NCBI GenBank assembly: GCA_012845835.1
Contig: JABAKD010000025.1
Span: 24,537,923-24,601,922 of the forward strand
Source: Undaria pinnatifida
Taxonomy: Eukaryota > Sar > Phaeophyceae > Laminariales > Alariaceae
Direction of reading: 5' to 3'
DNA: 64,000 nucleotides
This document shows, in pieces, positions 21,640 through 32,339 of this stretch. Numbering within the stretch: position 1 is the stretch's first letter; the number at the start of each line of letters is the position of its first letter. The position numbers were made by a program, and so were the translations under genes. The notes under the pieces were generated by a model that saw only the letters and a list, made by a program, of their open reading frames with translations, did not search any database and was not told the origin of the DNA.

Positions 21640-22900
21640 AGCTACACTGTAGTTGTAAGGGGAGTCGCCGACCTATATCCTTAATGAGGACACACAACTC
21701 GTAATGCGGTCGATCGGAGTATCACACACAGCTTGCAAAGATGAGTTTCGACGAAATCTTCGATCTCACAGCTGGAGTGCATTTTCATTTTTTATAATTT
21801 ATGTGGCTCCTTGCCGAAATCCCTTCGAACTTACGCCTTGTGTGGCGTTACATTGTATTTTATACCTAAGCCAAACGATCGTTCATCGGATATATATATC
21901 GGGTATATATAGCACGTTCAGTTTTTGTCGAAGTCAGCTTTTTGGACACGGGTTGTAGTGTTGGTCATGTCAGGAGTCTAAGGAACGCCGCTGGACGCAT
22001 CTGTGCCGTAGCGTACGTCTTAGTATAACCACTGCAGTAGCCAATCGCGTGGCTGGCTCTGAATCACTGAAAACAGTCCTTCCTTGTCCCATTTTCGAGA
22101 AATAATTTTGAACATTTGTACCGAATTGGCTCTACTCGATGGTGCCTACGAAAGGTGGCATATTTTTGCAGTTCAACTCCTCCGTGCACATCAAGGACGG
22201 AATTACCTCTTTCGACAGGAACACGGCAAAGGATGGCGGAGGTGAGGAACGTTCCTAAGAAGAGTATGTTTTTCATTATACCAGCAAGAGATGTATGGCA
22301 TATATCAATTTTCACCCTAGGTGTAAATAGTATACATATATACTATGCTGTAAACGTTGTTGATACTGCCGAGATATGCTGAAAAACCGGTTAACACGCC
22401 AGATTTCTCTCGGCAGACGTTCCTCGGCAGGTTTCACGACATGTACCGTCGGTTGGTTTTTGCGAGGTACCTGGCAAAGATTTGACACACAATACGATGT
22501 GGGTAGATTAAAAACGAGTCATCCCACTGTATAGGTTGAACGTTTGGACTGGAAGATTTCTGACCGGTTGGGATCCTCAACTGTGGAAAGCAAGCGTTAG
22601 CATAATAGTTTTACCAGTGCTGTTTTAGTGCTATTAATAGAGCATAACAAGTGTTGGTCATAATTGCGCGAACTATTATGTTCGCGGTCGTGTTGCGGGT
22701 CACATAGGGAGCTCCTGTGGTGGAGAACTCAGAGAAACGCCAGCTGCAATCCTAGCGTGGGATGACCCCAGTACGTGTCTGGATCAGTACGCTGCCTAAT
22801 GTTTTTTTTTTTACGACTACACGAACATTTCATGTCCTAGGAAAAGCAAAAAGACGACATGTGTAGCGAGAAGAAGGAGTTGGACATAAAAGATTGCCCC
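21640..22900 (+). repeat. Intron module B, copy 1 (carries exon 3)
   Basis: Collinear with 50,520-51,610. Shared stretches include CCGAAATC.CTTCGAAC, AAACGATCGT, GCACGTTCAG, GCCGTAGCGTACGTC, CCCATTTTCGAGAAATAAT, GAGAGATCTGGCGTG-type words (minus strand), and AGCGTGGGATGACCCC near 22,756. The start (21,657-21,790) also matches 47,352-47,475 and an inverted copy at 58,340-58,470. In both places module B follows module A. Confidence 0.7.
22155..22241 (+). CDS. Beta-helix repeat exon 3 (B type)
   Basis: An 87-nt exon, phase 1 at both ends, preceded by ACGAAAG and followed by GTGAGG. Residues: GGIF start, NSSVHI, GITSFDRN (containing the FxxN motif FDRN) and AKDGG. It is one residue longer than most exons because of an extra Asp/Lys before the turn Gly. 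Exon 9 is almost identical in protein (GITSFDRNTAKDGG shared), while the flanking introns have drifted more. That suggests constraint on the exon. The acceptor is AAAG rather than CAG, in both copies. Confidence 0.75.
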
Positions 22901-23074
22901 TACGCGAGACGTGTACGTACATGCGGGCTGTGGCGTTACGCACGCCCAAAACCTAAGAGAACAGTTGGGCGCAGCTGTGCCGTAGCGTGTGTCCTAGAAT
23001 AACAAACACGGTAGCCATACACATGTGTCTTTTTGTTTCGAAAAAACGCTAACATTATCGTAGCAAGCGTCACA

Positions 23075-23156
23075 CCCATGAACAAAGTATCTCATTGGCG
23101 CCGTCATTTGTATAACCCATGAACAAAGTATCTCATTGGCGCTGTCATTTGTATAA
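23075..23156 (+). repeat. Tandem 41 bp duplication
   Basis: Two copies, 23,075-23,115 and 23,116-23,156, differ at one base (GGCGCC against GGCGCT). They begin CCCATGAACAAAGTATCTC. Near identity means a recent event in an otherwise old intron. Confidence 0.85.
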
Positions 23157-23409
23157 AAGGATGCAGGCACAAGGTGCCGAAGTCCGTCTTACGAGTGGTT
23201 CTTGGAAGAAGGCAGTTCGCCCCTCATGTCATTCGCTGAATACCTCACGGCGCTTCGCGCTTGGTGCAATTAATGTCTGCCTTGTTGGTCAAAATCGGAC
23301 GTTATCTGTCCTGACAAATTTGGGATGCGAGGGTATACGGTTATACCACCTGTACCATGCACAACTGAACCCCCCCCCCCCCCGCCTACTCCCTCCACCT
23401 TCTACGCAG

Positions 23410-23493
23410 GTGCCATATACGCCTTATCCAACTGTTCAATCCATATCGACGGCATCACTTCATTTTCATCCAACTACGCCCAGGATGACGGAG
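23410..23493 (+). CDS. Beta-helix repeat exon 4 (C type)
   Basis: An 84-nt exon, phase 1 at both ends, preceded by a long pyrimidine tract (a 14-C run at about 23,370-23,383) and TACGCAG, and followed by a consensus donor GTAAGT. Residues: GAIYALSNCS, HIDG, FSSN (FxxN) and AQDDGG. This is the best-formed exon of the window by splice signals. It belongs to the module C series with exons 6 and 11. Confidence 0.8.
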
Positions 23494-24099
23494 GTAAGTT
23501 TAACGTGCGCCCTCTAATGGTACCCACAGTAGTGGTTGTGAATCTGGGGTCCTTAGTACGCCAGGGGTACAATGATAAATCATGATATACTCTCCTTTCA
23601 CAACTAGTCAACAACAATCTTCATGTATACCTTGTGGTACCAGTGTAACAAACGGCCACATGGGTATCGAAACCTCTTTTACTAAGGGCATTATTGCAGT
23701 TACTGTCGTGAGAGGCTATGGCAAGCTGTAAACCCAACACTTGAGAGCGTCCCCCCCCCCCGCCGCAGCCGTCGTTTAGTATCCAATGCTTTCCAGAGTT
23801 ACCATCAACAGTGTTTGGAGTTGCGGTTAGGTTTACACATTGCACGACCGGAAAACCAAATCACCGACCGCTATCTTTATCATGTGTATTTCTGTGGCTG
23901 AAGCACGCAATGGAAAGTAACTGAATGTTGCCGGTACTCGTGATACAAAGTTCAAAACTATTGTATATAAATATTTTTCAAGGACGTCAGCCGTTCATTT
24001 TCCATACATCTGCGCGAGATCAGGCAAATGGAATACGGGAGTACGTATTTTTGAATCATCCGTCAATCAAGCTAAACGGTTTCCGGCACTGCCTGGGCA

Positions 24100-24735
24100 A
24101 TAAGCGACGCACGAATTTTGTTGTGTTGGCGTTGGCCCCTTGTCTGTGCGCCAGGTGTTTATGGCGTGCTGGTTATAGGTCCAGCACACTCTGTTGCGAC
24201 ACGTATTTTTGCAATGCGCCTAACCGTCTGCCCGAGAAAAACCACCGTGCTGGTGCACATTGTGTACATGGAACAAAACAAAATAACGCAAATTATGGGC
24301 TAGAGTTCTTCCCGGGGCGCTACCGCAGCCGTAGTGCAGCAGCGGTCCTTTGGTAGTGCTGGTATGTGCCCGCCGGAAACACCGCCACTATAGCGGTGAC
24401 ACGCACTTCTTCGAACGTTGACACTACTAGTTGTTTCCTTGAAGGCCAAGGGATTTCACAAGCACTGTAGCGGCCAACATACAATAATCATCCGGCTGTA
24501 TAGTGGGAGCTCTACTGCACGTCAAACGTGGCACACCTGGATAATAGCCAAGCGTACAGGCTGTTATCTGCGTGCATCGGCGAGTGGGCTGAGACAACTC
24601 AAGCCGCAACTTTTTGCTATCGACTACCCGCAATTCCCATACATTCATATGTGATTCGTAGAATTTTTTCATCACGCACGGCAATATCTCATTTGTCAAA
24701 AGCTCGTTTGACGCTTCCCCCCGAAACGAATATTT
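24100..24735. other. Intron, no gene seen
   Basis: There is no repeat exon or recognisable protein between module C and the LTR of gypsy copy 2. The minus-strand frame that runs through it overlaps the LTR and has no recognisable motif. Confidence 0.4.
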
Positions 24736-24739
24736 GTCT

Positions 24740-24995
24740 ACCGCTGTGGTCGTTTCATTGGAAATTTTACCGCTCACAGAATGGATGGATACAATTTGTT
24801 GGGGAGTTACGTTTTCCATGATGTCACATATATTTAGTGTTGAGAGATGGACGGAAAGGTCCATGGCTGATTACATTGCATTTCCCCATGTGATAACAAA
24901 CGAACTCATGCATTGTGGAAACACGCAATACGAGCCAACGAGAGTAAATTGTCGGAGCTGATGCGGTCGCCCGTCGGTGCAATAAAATTGAATTT
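24740..24995 (+). repeat. Candidate 5' LTR of gypsy copy 2
   Basis: Its reverse complement matches the copy 1 LTRs: GTGG(A)AA.ACGCA, GGAGCTGATGC against GGAGTTGATAC, and the shared end just before AATTGAATTTGG (24,984) here and AATTCAATTGAAATGG in copy 1. The following TTGGTAAG could start a primer-binding site (TGG), which I cannot assign to a tRNA. Confidence 0.5.
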
Positions 24996-25429
24996 GGTAA
25001 GTTCCGCTTAGAGTACAAAACGCGACCGATTTTCTTTTCAGGGCCGGGGGAGCACTGTGTTTCGTGTTTTTGTGAAAAACGCCAGATGAACGATATGGGA
25101 AAACCTACCGCAGCAGCAGGAGCGCCACCGCAGTGAGCTGGCGGAGTCCATTCTGCGTGCTGTGGTCAACACAGAGCTAAAGGCCCACCTAGTGGCCAGT
25201 TGAAACCCAGCGTCTAAGTAACGACATGGGGAGATAGACCGCCTAGGGTTGGTGATATTGTTAACGTCGAGAATTACGCGAATTTCTTGTGCCCTGCTCG
25301 GAGTACGAGAAACAGATGCGTGTCACAAATCAATATGAAGTAGAAATGGTGCTTCCGAGGAAGCTAGGGCTTGAAGCCTGGACGACTCCAACGATGATGC
25401 CTGATGAGGTCTGCGATTGAAAGCCCTCC

Positions 25430-25850
25430 TTCGATCTCTCCGAGAAGGAGCTAACGAAAAAGCTTACAACGCTTGCTGCAGTCGATGTTCAGCTGACCAG
25501 TGATAAAGGTGTTTACCGGCCTATATTCCGTGTGCTAAATTGATGGACGAGAGCGGTCTATAGTGACCACGGGTTGCTCGTGCAAAGAATGCCCTGCGGA
25601 ATTCGTTTTGCTGACAGCGGGCTCACCGATTGGGTGAATCCCGACGGTCCTCTGTACAGGCCGACGCACGGTGAGGTGCTGGAGGAGGCGATAGCAGCGG
25701 GAATTGGGCGACTCGAGTTTCTTCAAGAGGTTGAAAAGAAGATGGGGTTCGATCTCGAAACGCACGATGATAATGCGGGCGTCAGCGTAACTTCCACACA
25801 GCAAGAGGACAAACCTGTAATTGAGGCCAACGACGCTGCACGCCGGTAGA
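25430..25850 (+). pseudogene. Gypsy copy 2: gag remnant
   Basis: A frame from 25,574 contains FADSGLTDWVNPDGPLYRPT, then EAIAAGIGRLEF and GFDLETHDD. These align with FLADSGLAEAVKPDGHKY, EAIAAAIEPLEF and CFDLLTHDP in copy 1. The upstream part (DLSEKELTKKL) is in a frame broken by a stop near 25,540. The agreement between two diverged copies supports a real former gag. Confidence 0.65.
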
Positions 25851-25974
25851 GAACACAGCGTCGTGACGCTAGGACGGTGGCTGCTGCAGCGGCAAACCCG
25901 CGAAAAAGTTTAGCTAGCGGTCGCAATTAATGGGAGGGTATCAATGCCGCCGGCGTAAAAGCGGAGCGTAACTG

Positions 25975-26184
25975 TCGGTACGACAACATCGAGTGTTTAG
26001 CGTGTGGCATTCGACGACATATGCAGCGGGGCTGCCCCCAACATCAGCAGGTAAGGGGCAGAAAGGCGTCCTCAACCAGAGTCACGTCCAGACCTCCATG
26101 CAGCAGCAACAGCCCACAAGTGGTCCCGTTCAGCATTATCAGAGTCGGCGGACCGGGATGGCCCCTGCTTCTGATTCTCATTGA
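25975..26184 (+). pseudogene. Gypsy copy 2: gag zinc knuckle
   Basis: YDNIECLACGIRRHMQRGC contains a CX2CX4HX4C knuckle at 25,994-26,035, matching DNNECFVCGKQGHKQWDC in copy 1, with the same downstream Gln-rich and GMAPAS segment (in a shifted frame). It is an RNA-binding nucleocapsid motif. The frame is broken a little after the knuckle. Confidence 0.75.
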
Positions 26185-26989
26185 GCTAGTGGGTACAAAA
26201 GCCGTACCTGCTGCGCTTGAATCAACTCCACAGAAGGATACCGACTCCGTGTACATTCTCGTGCCGCGGGAGAAGATGGCGCCAGTGGATAACGAGCTCG
26301 CAGACGCGGTGTAGCACCAGGAGGTACCGACACGGTGAAGCACAAGGATTGTTGACGACATTCACCGCAGAATGCAGCGCCAGTTCTTCATTCTGTTTCA
26401 GTACAGCCACGGGCACCCCTGTGGCAGCCGTGGCGTGTAGATTCAAGCACCGTCTCTTCTGCACGTGTCTCGGTTGTTTAGTATGGTGGATGCGGTGACG
26501 AGGGTTTGGATTCAGTAGAGAACGAATCGCATTCGAAAGCCCGGACGCAAAATCTCGCCGGGCGTGTGCTTCCCGGTGCTTTCGCGGCTGTTAATGTCCA
26601 GGGGAGACGGATTTTGGTTTAACCATTACAGTTATATCGGAGGAGCTGGTAAGGGCCGTGGAGGGAGAGCGGTGGATGACCCAAACAACGTCAGCGCAGG
26701 CGCTTTTTTATCATTCACGTGTGCTGATGTCGTTAGAGAAGAAGCGTGATGTTGAGACGCAATCGTGCCCGCTCCACGTAGCAATCGAAATGCAGTGGGC
26801 ACCGGTTTCGTTTACCACGCCGTGTTGGTGAGGCGATAAGGATATCATCGGGCAAACAACGCTCAGAGATATACCCAGCATCGACGTCATGGCGCAGCTC
26901 ATGGCATCTGAACTCAAGCAACACGGGTGTCAATATGACGCTGGCATAAAGCGTACAGCTCATGCTGTACGCTAGCTTATCGCTGGTGG

Positions 26990-27345
26990 TGTGTTACGGG
27001 CGGCGATGACCATCACGGCTCTCGGGCCGGGCGGCGACGCGTCAGGGATCGTGGAACATGAGGTTTTACTGACGTTGGTGTCTGTACGACCCATTATGTT
27101 CCAGAATTCTGAGGTGGAGATGCGCGATGGTGTGGGCGTGTTGGAGCCGGCGGTTGATGACGCTGTTGACCATGGCTTACCACTAGAATGCGCCAGGATG
27201 TAGCGCGATATCGTTCTTCGTGCCCACTTTGACGTATTCCATCAAGCCAACTTGGGCAACCCACCCACAGACGTGGAGCTTGTCATTGTGTGGATGCAGC
27301 CAGGTGCAAAGGTCGTGCGGACGAAGCCTCGTCGACAACGTAACC
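26990..27345 (+). pseudogene. Gypsy copy 2: linker into reverse transcriptase
   Basis: The + strand frames give ALGPGGDASGIVEHEV, PIMFQNSEVEMRDGVGVLEP, DDAVDHGLPLECARM, then after a stop FDVFHQANLGNPPTDVEL and PGAKVVRTKPRR. This order is the pre-RT region of the gypsy lineage and aligns with copy 1 piece by piece. The sequence then passes directly into the tail region instead of the RT catalytic motifs. Confidence 0.65.
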
Positions 27346-28058
27346 GCCTGCCGTGGAATACCGCAGTTTTTCTGCGACCGCCCCCCCGGGGTGACGGCGA
27401 TCGGCGTCGAAGTGGGCTGGGAATGATTGGCGGACGCGGTGAGCCCCTGGGGTTCGATGCTAAACGTTTTCCATTTTTAATCGGCCACTCTTCGAGAAGA
27501 GATTAAAGCGCTGTGGCTGGAGGCGAAGCTGAAGCGGGGACTGGTACGGCGGCATGATTTGTTTTGTGATCAGGTTGTCGTTTGGAGGGGTTCCCGGATT
27601 CTGAGCTGCTGATTTTCTGTTTTTCTGAGTTTTTAAAATCTAGATTCTACCGCTTGGGGTTTTTTGCGTAGGGCGCTTGTGACAGTGTCTGACGCAGCTA
27701 CAGCTGTCGGTTTATCGCCGAGGGTGTGTTTGGACAGAGCATGTCCGGAGTTGATGGTAACGTTTGTTCGTGGCTGTCGTACTGAAATACACATTCCGTG
27801 TTTCGCCAGGTTACATGCGCAATTTAATATTTGACGCGTTGCTCGTGGTTTCCTCAAAAGATGCATAGGTGACGATGGGGCTGTTGAAATATCAATCTCA
27901 TGGTCGGTACACGAGGTGAAGATTAGGTTGTGGCGAACCTTACCACGAATTGTTGGTCTTTGTCGTTGCTTATCGTACGGAAACCTATGTTTATCAAAGC
28001 TACTCCGTCCATGCCAACTTGTTGTTGGTAGCCGGAGATGAGAGTTTAGGTCGTGTTG

Positions 28059-28190
28059 CACCGCCGTGGTCGTGTCATCAAGAATTTTACCGCACGTAGA
28101 ATGGTCGGATACAATTTCAGGGAGTTTCAATTCACCTGGTTTCGTTTCAAGGGAATATTTAGAGGTGAACGTGAAGATCCGTGGGAAGTA
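28059..28190 (+). repeat. Candidate 3' LTR of gypsy copy 2 (partial)
   Basis: ACCGCCGTGGTCGTGTCATC and GGTCGGATACAATTTCAGGG align with 24,740-24,810. Similarity fades after about 28,190, so the right edge is uncertain. The preceding 27,640-28,050 matches 7,060-7,430 inverted and is the element's 3' untranslated region. Confidence 0.45.
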
Positions 28191-28329
28191 ACCATACACC
28201 CGATACTTCCTGGCTCTTCCCCTTTCTAGGCTATAACTCACTGGCCAAGAAAATAACACCACAAGGAAGTATATAGTTAAGCTGCCGGTTAGTGGTGCAG
28301 CATCGCACCTCGAGCATTGTCCAAAAGTC

Positions 28330-28870
28330 GCAGTCTATTTTGTAAATAGAGCGCAGATATTCTCAAATTGTTTGTCTTACACCCTCATTTCACCCTCTGT
28401 TTGGAGGTGGGCATCAAGAACGTTTTGTGGACACAAACCATACAACATGCAGGTAGAAAGTGATAGAAGTAAGAAAGAACATTAAAAAAGGAGAACGGCA
28501 AGGAAAAAAGACACGTCGCTCATGGTGTAACGGTCGTGAGCGAACACTTATCTCGGGGCAATCATCGCTCCAACAATCAAGAATTATCATTCGTTAGACA
28601 TTTACGAGAGAATTGCATTTGTATTAGAGCACGTTGGGATAGAGCCCCGCCGGCAGCGTCAGAACTAGAGCAATCCTAACGCGCTATGCGTGGTGTTGAA
28701 CAGCACCAGCAGCAGTCGGTTGAACCCCCGAAGGTTCTAACTCCAATACCCCATGTTTGAGCGTATGCTACCGCCGAATAAATGATTACTGGTTGGAGTT
28801 TCGAGACGGCGTGGTAACTGTCGAGCATACATGTGGGGATCACGGAACCTTACAAATCACACCTCGTGCG
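28330..28870. other. Intron, nothing recognised
   Basis: No gene, RNA gene or clear repeat was seen between gypsy copy 2 and the first 269 bp MITE. Confidence 0.4.
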
Positions 28871-28871
28871 C

Positions 28872-29140
28872 GACCCAGGCTACGGTAGGGGGGTCCCCTT
28901 TTGGGCCTTTTATTTCCGTGGCTAGGGGTCACTCGCGCGAGTAACCCCTTTGTTCCTATGCAATCTTACGTTTTCTTTATGTTTTACATTGACGAAATCA
29001 ATCCGCAATGCAAAGGTGATCTAACCTGCGGCAAACCAAGTTCCTACACCATCTTCATCCGTAGGGTACAGAGCTACTCGTGCTAGTGGCTCAAACACAC
29101 CATTGAAAATGGGGGTACCCCCCCTACCGTAGCCTTGGTC
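28872..29140. mobile_element. MITE copy 1 (269 bp, nested hairpins)
   Basis: The ends are inverted: GACCCAGGCTACGGTAGGGG on the left and CCCCTACCGTAGCCTTGGTC on the right. Inside are two more hairpins: GGGGTCACTCGCGCGAGTAA near 28,925, and an imperfect GAG..ACTCGTGC.AGTGGCTC near 29,071. It encodes nothing. Two other copies (29,204 and 42,262) are the same length, 269 bp. The flank shows a possible TGCG duplication offset by one base. Confidence 0.8.
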
Positions 29141-29203
29141 TGCGACAAACGCGTTATATAATGCAATTCATGGATTTGAAAGCGTCGGTGTCGAGAAATA
29201 CAG

Positions 29204-29472
29204 GACCCAGGCTACGGTAGGGGGGTCCCCTTTTGCGCCTTTTATTTCAGTGGACAGGGGTCACTCGCGCGAGTAACCCCTTTGTTCCTATTCGACCTTA
29301 CGTATTCTTCATGTTTTACATTGACGAAATGAATCCGCAATGCAAAGGTGATCTAAGCTGCGCCGAAACAAATGCCTAAACCATCTTTATCCGTGGGGTA
29401 CAGAGCCACTCGTGCGAGTGGCTCAAACACACCAGTGAAAATGGGGGTACCCCCCCTACCGTAGCCTTGGTC
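29204..29472. mobile_element. MITE copy 2 (269 bp)
   Basis: The same length and ends as the copy 64 bp to its left, with substitutions throughout and no length change. The inner hairpin GAGCCACTCGTGCGAGTGGC (near 29,401) is perfect here. ACAG directly flanks both ends (29,200-29,203 and 29,473-29,476), suggesting a 4 bp target duplication. Two near-identical copies side by side suggest either nested insertion preference or local duplication. Confidence 0.8.
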
Positions 29473-29476
29473 ACAG

Positions 29477-30240
29477 ATTAAGCAAAACATTTACCAAAGG
29501 GAAATCGGCGCCAAAAAAGAATTTGACCCCGTCAAAACGGACCCGTAAAAGCTCCCCTATGGCGAAATGGCCGTAAAATCAAATTCGACTTCAGCAAAAA
29601 CGTTTTCATGCCTACGGCGAAAAGGGGGCGTAACAAGCGTTTTGTCTCATGACGGGAAAAGGTTCACAACGAAGAATCTTCGGTGGGGCAAGCCTTACAT
29701 TGACTTCCGATGTGACGCGCGAATTGTGGGCCAGCTCACCGCGGCAGGTCCGTACGTGTGGCCCTGACCACGGATGTGTTTTTTTTGGTACAGCTACACC
29801 CACCAGTGCTTGTTGCCGTCCTACCCGTAATCGTGAAGTTTATTTCGTGCACGCATGTATATATATTGTATAGACATTGAGCATTTTCATTATGCATGAA
29901 GATCGAGTAATTTATTCGCACCCACTTCCCCCCCCCCGCCCCCCCCTCACTCTCTTCCTCTGTCCCACAAAAAAAAACGGCGGTATTACAAACACTACCC
30001 GACAAGTAATACAATCGATTTACTTTTCGAATACTACATTTTTAAGTCGCTTTAACCCATTTATACTCTTTTCTTCAAGTATCTTTTAACTTTTCCCACT
30101 ACCCACACGATCGCCTGCTAGCATCACCCCCGCCGTAAGTTCAATATGGTGTACGAAATATGTCCACCCTATAACCTCCTATTCTCAGAAACCCCCGAGG
30201 AATGGCAGAAACAGAAAGAGAAGACACCAGATAATACTAA
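29477..30240. other. Intron, no gene seen
   Basis: It contains a C-rich run near 29,930-29,950 and CCCACACGATCGCCTGCTAGC near 30,101, the latter related to words in the C-rich region at 20.9 and 21.2 kb. No repeat exon or protein family was recognised. Confidence 0.4.
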
Positions 30241-31165
30241 AAAATAGACAGTGACAGGCGGTTGCTTTCAAGGGAAAATATGGGGTGATGATCGTAGACC
30301 AGTATATGTACCCTGACGTAGTTTTCGAAAGTAATTGCAAAGGACAAATCAAAAGTAGGCAAGATGGATGCGATGCTAACAGGCTCGCTCCTTGACTCCA
30401 GGATAAGAAGACGTATTTCGACGAATGAGATTGTACGAAAGCTTGATAACGCAGGAAAAGCATGGGAAGGGAACACATTTGTAAAAGAACTGGGAGAAGT
30501 GCAGATGATAGAAGCTAAAAAGTACAAGGCGCGCATGTACGACGATTGGTACAGTGATAAAGGCAGCACTAGGAATGTACCCAATATACAAAAAAGCGAG
30601 AAATATGATATGGCTATATAGAGTATACAATGTGCCAGAAAGAGGTTGCCAGCCATAGCTGATAGGGCTGTATGCGAGAAAATAACAAAGCAGCCAGCTG
30701 GAATGTGATGGGAAGGCCAAGTCGAGAAAACATGGAAGGGTTTAAGAGACTAAGCAGAGGCACGGTATATAAAGAAGTTTGGCGGGTACAAGATAGAAGC
30801 AAAGGAAAGGATAGAAGAAAGCAAAAAGCTAGCGCTAAGAAATAATGTGAAAAAGGAAAGAAACTTGAGGAAAAACGGCCCAATAGCCTACGCAAAACAT
30901 CTGAAAGTTCAATTCGTTTAGAGGATTCGACCTACCGGAAAGAAAGAAAAAGTATATCAATACTCGGGATGAGGACGTAGATTCACATTTGCGCGCATGT
31001 GGCACAACATTAGAGACAACTCACGTAGTAGGAGAATATATACAGCATACAATGAGAACCAGGATATTTCACAAGAGGAGATTCCGAAATTTGACGAATG
31101 TGACACGGAAGACTTTCGCGGAACCTTGAAAAAATGGGGAGTAGTGAACAAACCATCGCTATTCT
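30240..31165 (+). pseudogene. Possible second LINE, C-terminal remnant
   Basis: This A-rich + strand stretch carries a broken frame: MDAMLTGSLLDSRIRRRIS at 30,364, then more charged residues, then near 30,970 HLRACGTTLETTHVVGEY. A Cys followed by E-T..HVV.E is reminiscent of the zinc-binding tail that ends many LINE reverse transcriptases (C..C...ET..H...EC), although the second Cys of each pair is missing here. DR.R..IST.EI resembles the segment just before that tail. Frames change several times. It differs from the LINE at 12.4 kb. This is a tentative call; an unrelated decayed gene is possible. Confidence 0.35.
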
Positions 31166-31394
31166 AGGAGATAGATATTGGCTGCAGACGGAGAATCAGG
31201 AAGTGCATTTAGTGAGCAAACAGTGTTATGTAGTTTATGGAAAAAGACAAATGAACTCCCAAAACTTGGAGCTGTCGCTATGAGGAGTAAGAACGGTGCT
31301 CATTCTCGATAGGGATGGGGGGACAATAGTTAAATGTCCAAGGCAAGCAACGAATGGGTAACCCTCCCCCCCCTCCTATCCCTTGAAAAAGTAT

Positions 31395-32060
31395 ACCTGT
31401 ATATAATAGTCAGCCTCGGTGGCACCGACGCTGTGAAACCTCTTACGTATATTAGGGCTCCGCGTTGGTTGGCAACGACGCTGTAAAACATGCCAAACAC
31501 TGCGCGAGCTAGACAATCAGGGTACTATTTCTATTTTTATATTTATTTTTTTTGGGGTCACCGGGATGGTTATGGATTTTGACCATATCGTGCGGGGTGG
31601 ATAACCCTAACACCGAAACATGGGAAATGATCGCATCACGTAGTGTCAATATATATGAGGAACCTGCGTGGCGGATGCGATGTAATAGGCGTTGCTGTCT
31701 ATAGAGAAGCCAGTGGCCACACCGGAAAATAATCTTATCCTCATTGGCGCTGTCATCCGCACGCAAAAATGTAGGCACAAGATGTTGAACTCCGTCTCAC
31801 GAGAGGGTTTGGAACAATGCATTTCACCGTCTTCATGCTACTCTCCGAGCACCCCACGGCGCTTCGCGCTTGGTTCAAGGAATGCCTGCGTGGTTGGTGA
31901 AACCCGACGTGCACCGTCCCGTCATAGTAGGGACGCGTCGGTCTATGACCATAGGACTACGGCCATGCACAACCTGAGTACCAACCTGCCCACCCCTTCG
32001 TTGAATCCCGGTCCTCCTTTTCCCACGGGACACAACAGCAGGAGATCTATGTACATGTAC
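31395..32060 (+). repeat. Intron module C copy without an exon
   Basis: Collinear with the other module C copies: CCTCGGTGGCACCGACGCTG near 31,412, GTCACCGGGATGGTTATGGA near 31,557, CACGGCGCTTCGCGCTTGGT near 31,855 and CTACGGCCATGCACAACCTG near 31,958. Where the exon should follow (about 32,000) there is no acceptor with GTGCC and no GACGGAG-GT donor. The exon has been lost or replaced. Confidence 0.65.
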
Positions 32061-32339
32061 ATATATTTATATGTTTAACTGAGGCATTCTACAGCGGTCA
32101 GGGTTTGCCCCACTTAAATACAGGTTGGACACTTGCTGTGCACAGATTGATAATTCAAAGCGTTGTGTTGACGCTGGTACCAGATAGTTCTACTATATAG
32201 GTGCACGATTGTTTCTGAGGTTCCTCAATTTGGGAGCTTAATACAGCTCTCTCCCGAAATATGATGTCGACGACAAAAAATGAACTGCTACCGGATGAAA
32301 CGCCCCATGTCCTAGGTACACACCGAGCATAATGCAAAC

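Larger units (their letters stand above)
22970..24100 (+). repeat. Intron module C, copy 1 (carries exon 4)
   Basis: Matches 31,400-32,050, 35,990-37,200 and 54,015-54,500. Landmarks: GGCACAAGGTGCCGAAGTCC near 23,165, CCTCACGGCGCTTCGCGCTTGG near 23,246, GGATGCGAGGGT near 23,323 and the CATGCACAAC word just before the exon. Downstream, CTTGTGGTACCAG near 23,632 matches CTTGTGGTAGCACC near 36,753. The 41 bp tandem duplication at 23,075 lies at its left edge. Confidence 0.65.
24740..28190 (+). mobile_element. Ty3/gypsy-like LTR retrotransposon, internally deleted (copy 2)
   Basis: The same family and same internal deletion as copy 1, but on the + strand. Candidate LTRs near 24,740-24,995 and from 28,059 share CCG(C/T)(T/C)GTGGTCGT, ATTTTACCGC and GGATACAATTT. 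Inside: gag (25.3-25.85 kb), zinc knuckle (25,994-26,035), protease-like and linker (26.2-27.2 kb), GNPPTDVEL...VVRTKP (27.25-27.34 kb) and the tail EEIKALWLEAKLKRG (about 27,490-27,540). No RT, RNase H or integrase domain lies between. Multiple stops show it is inactive. The boundaries are approximate. Confidence 0.7.
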
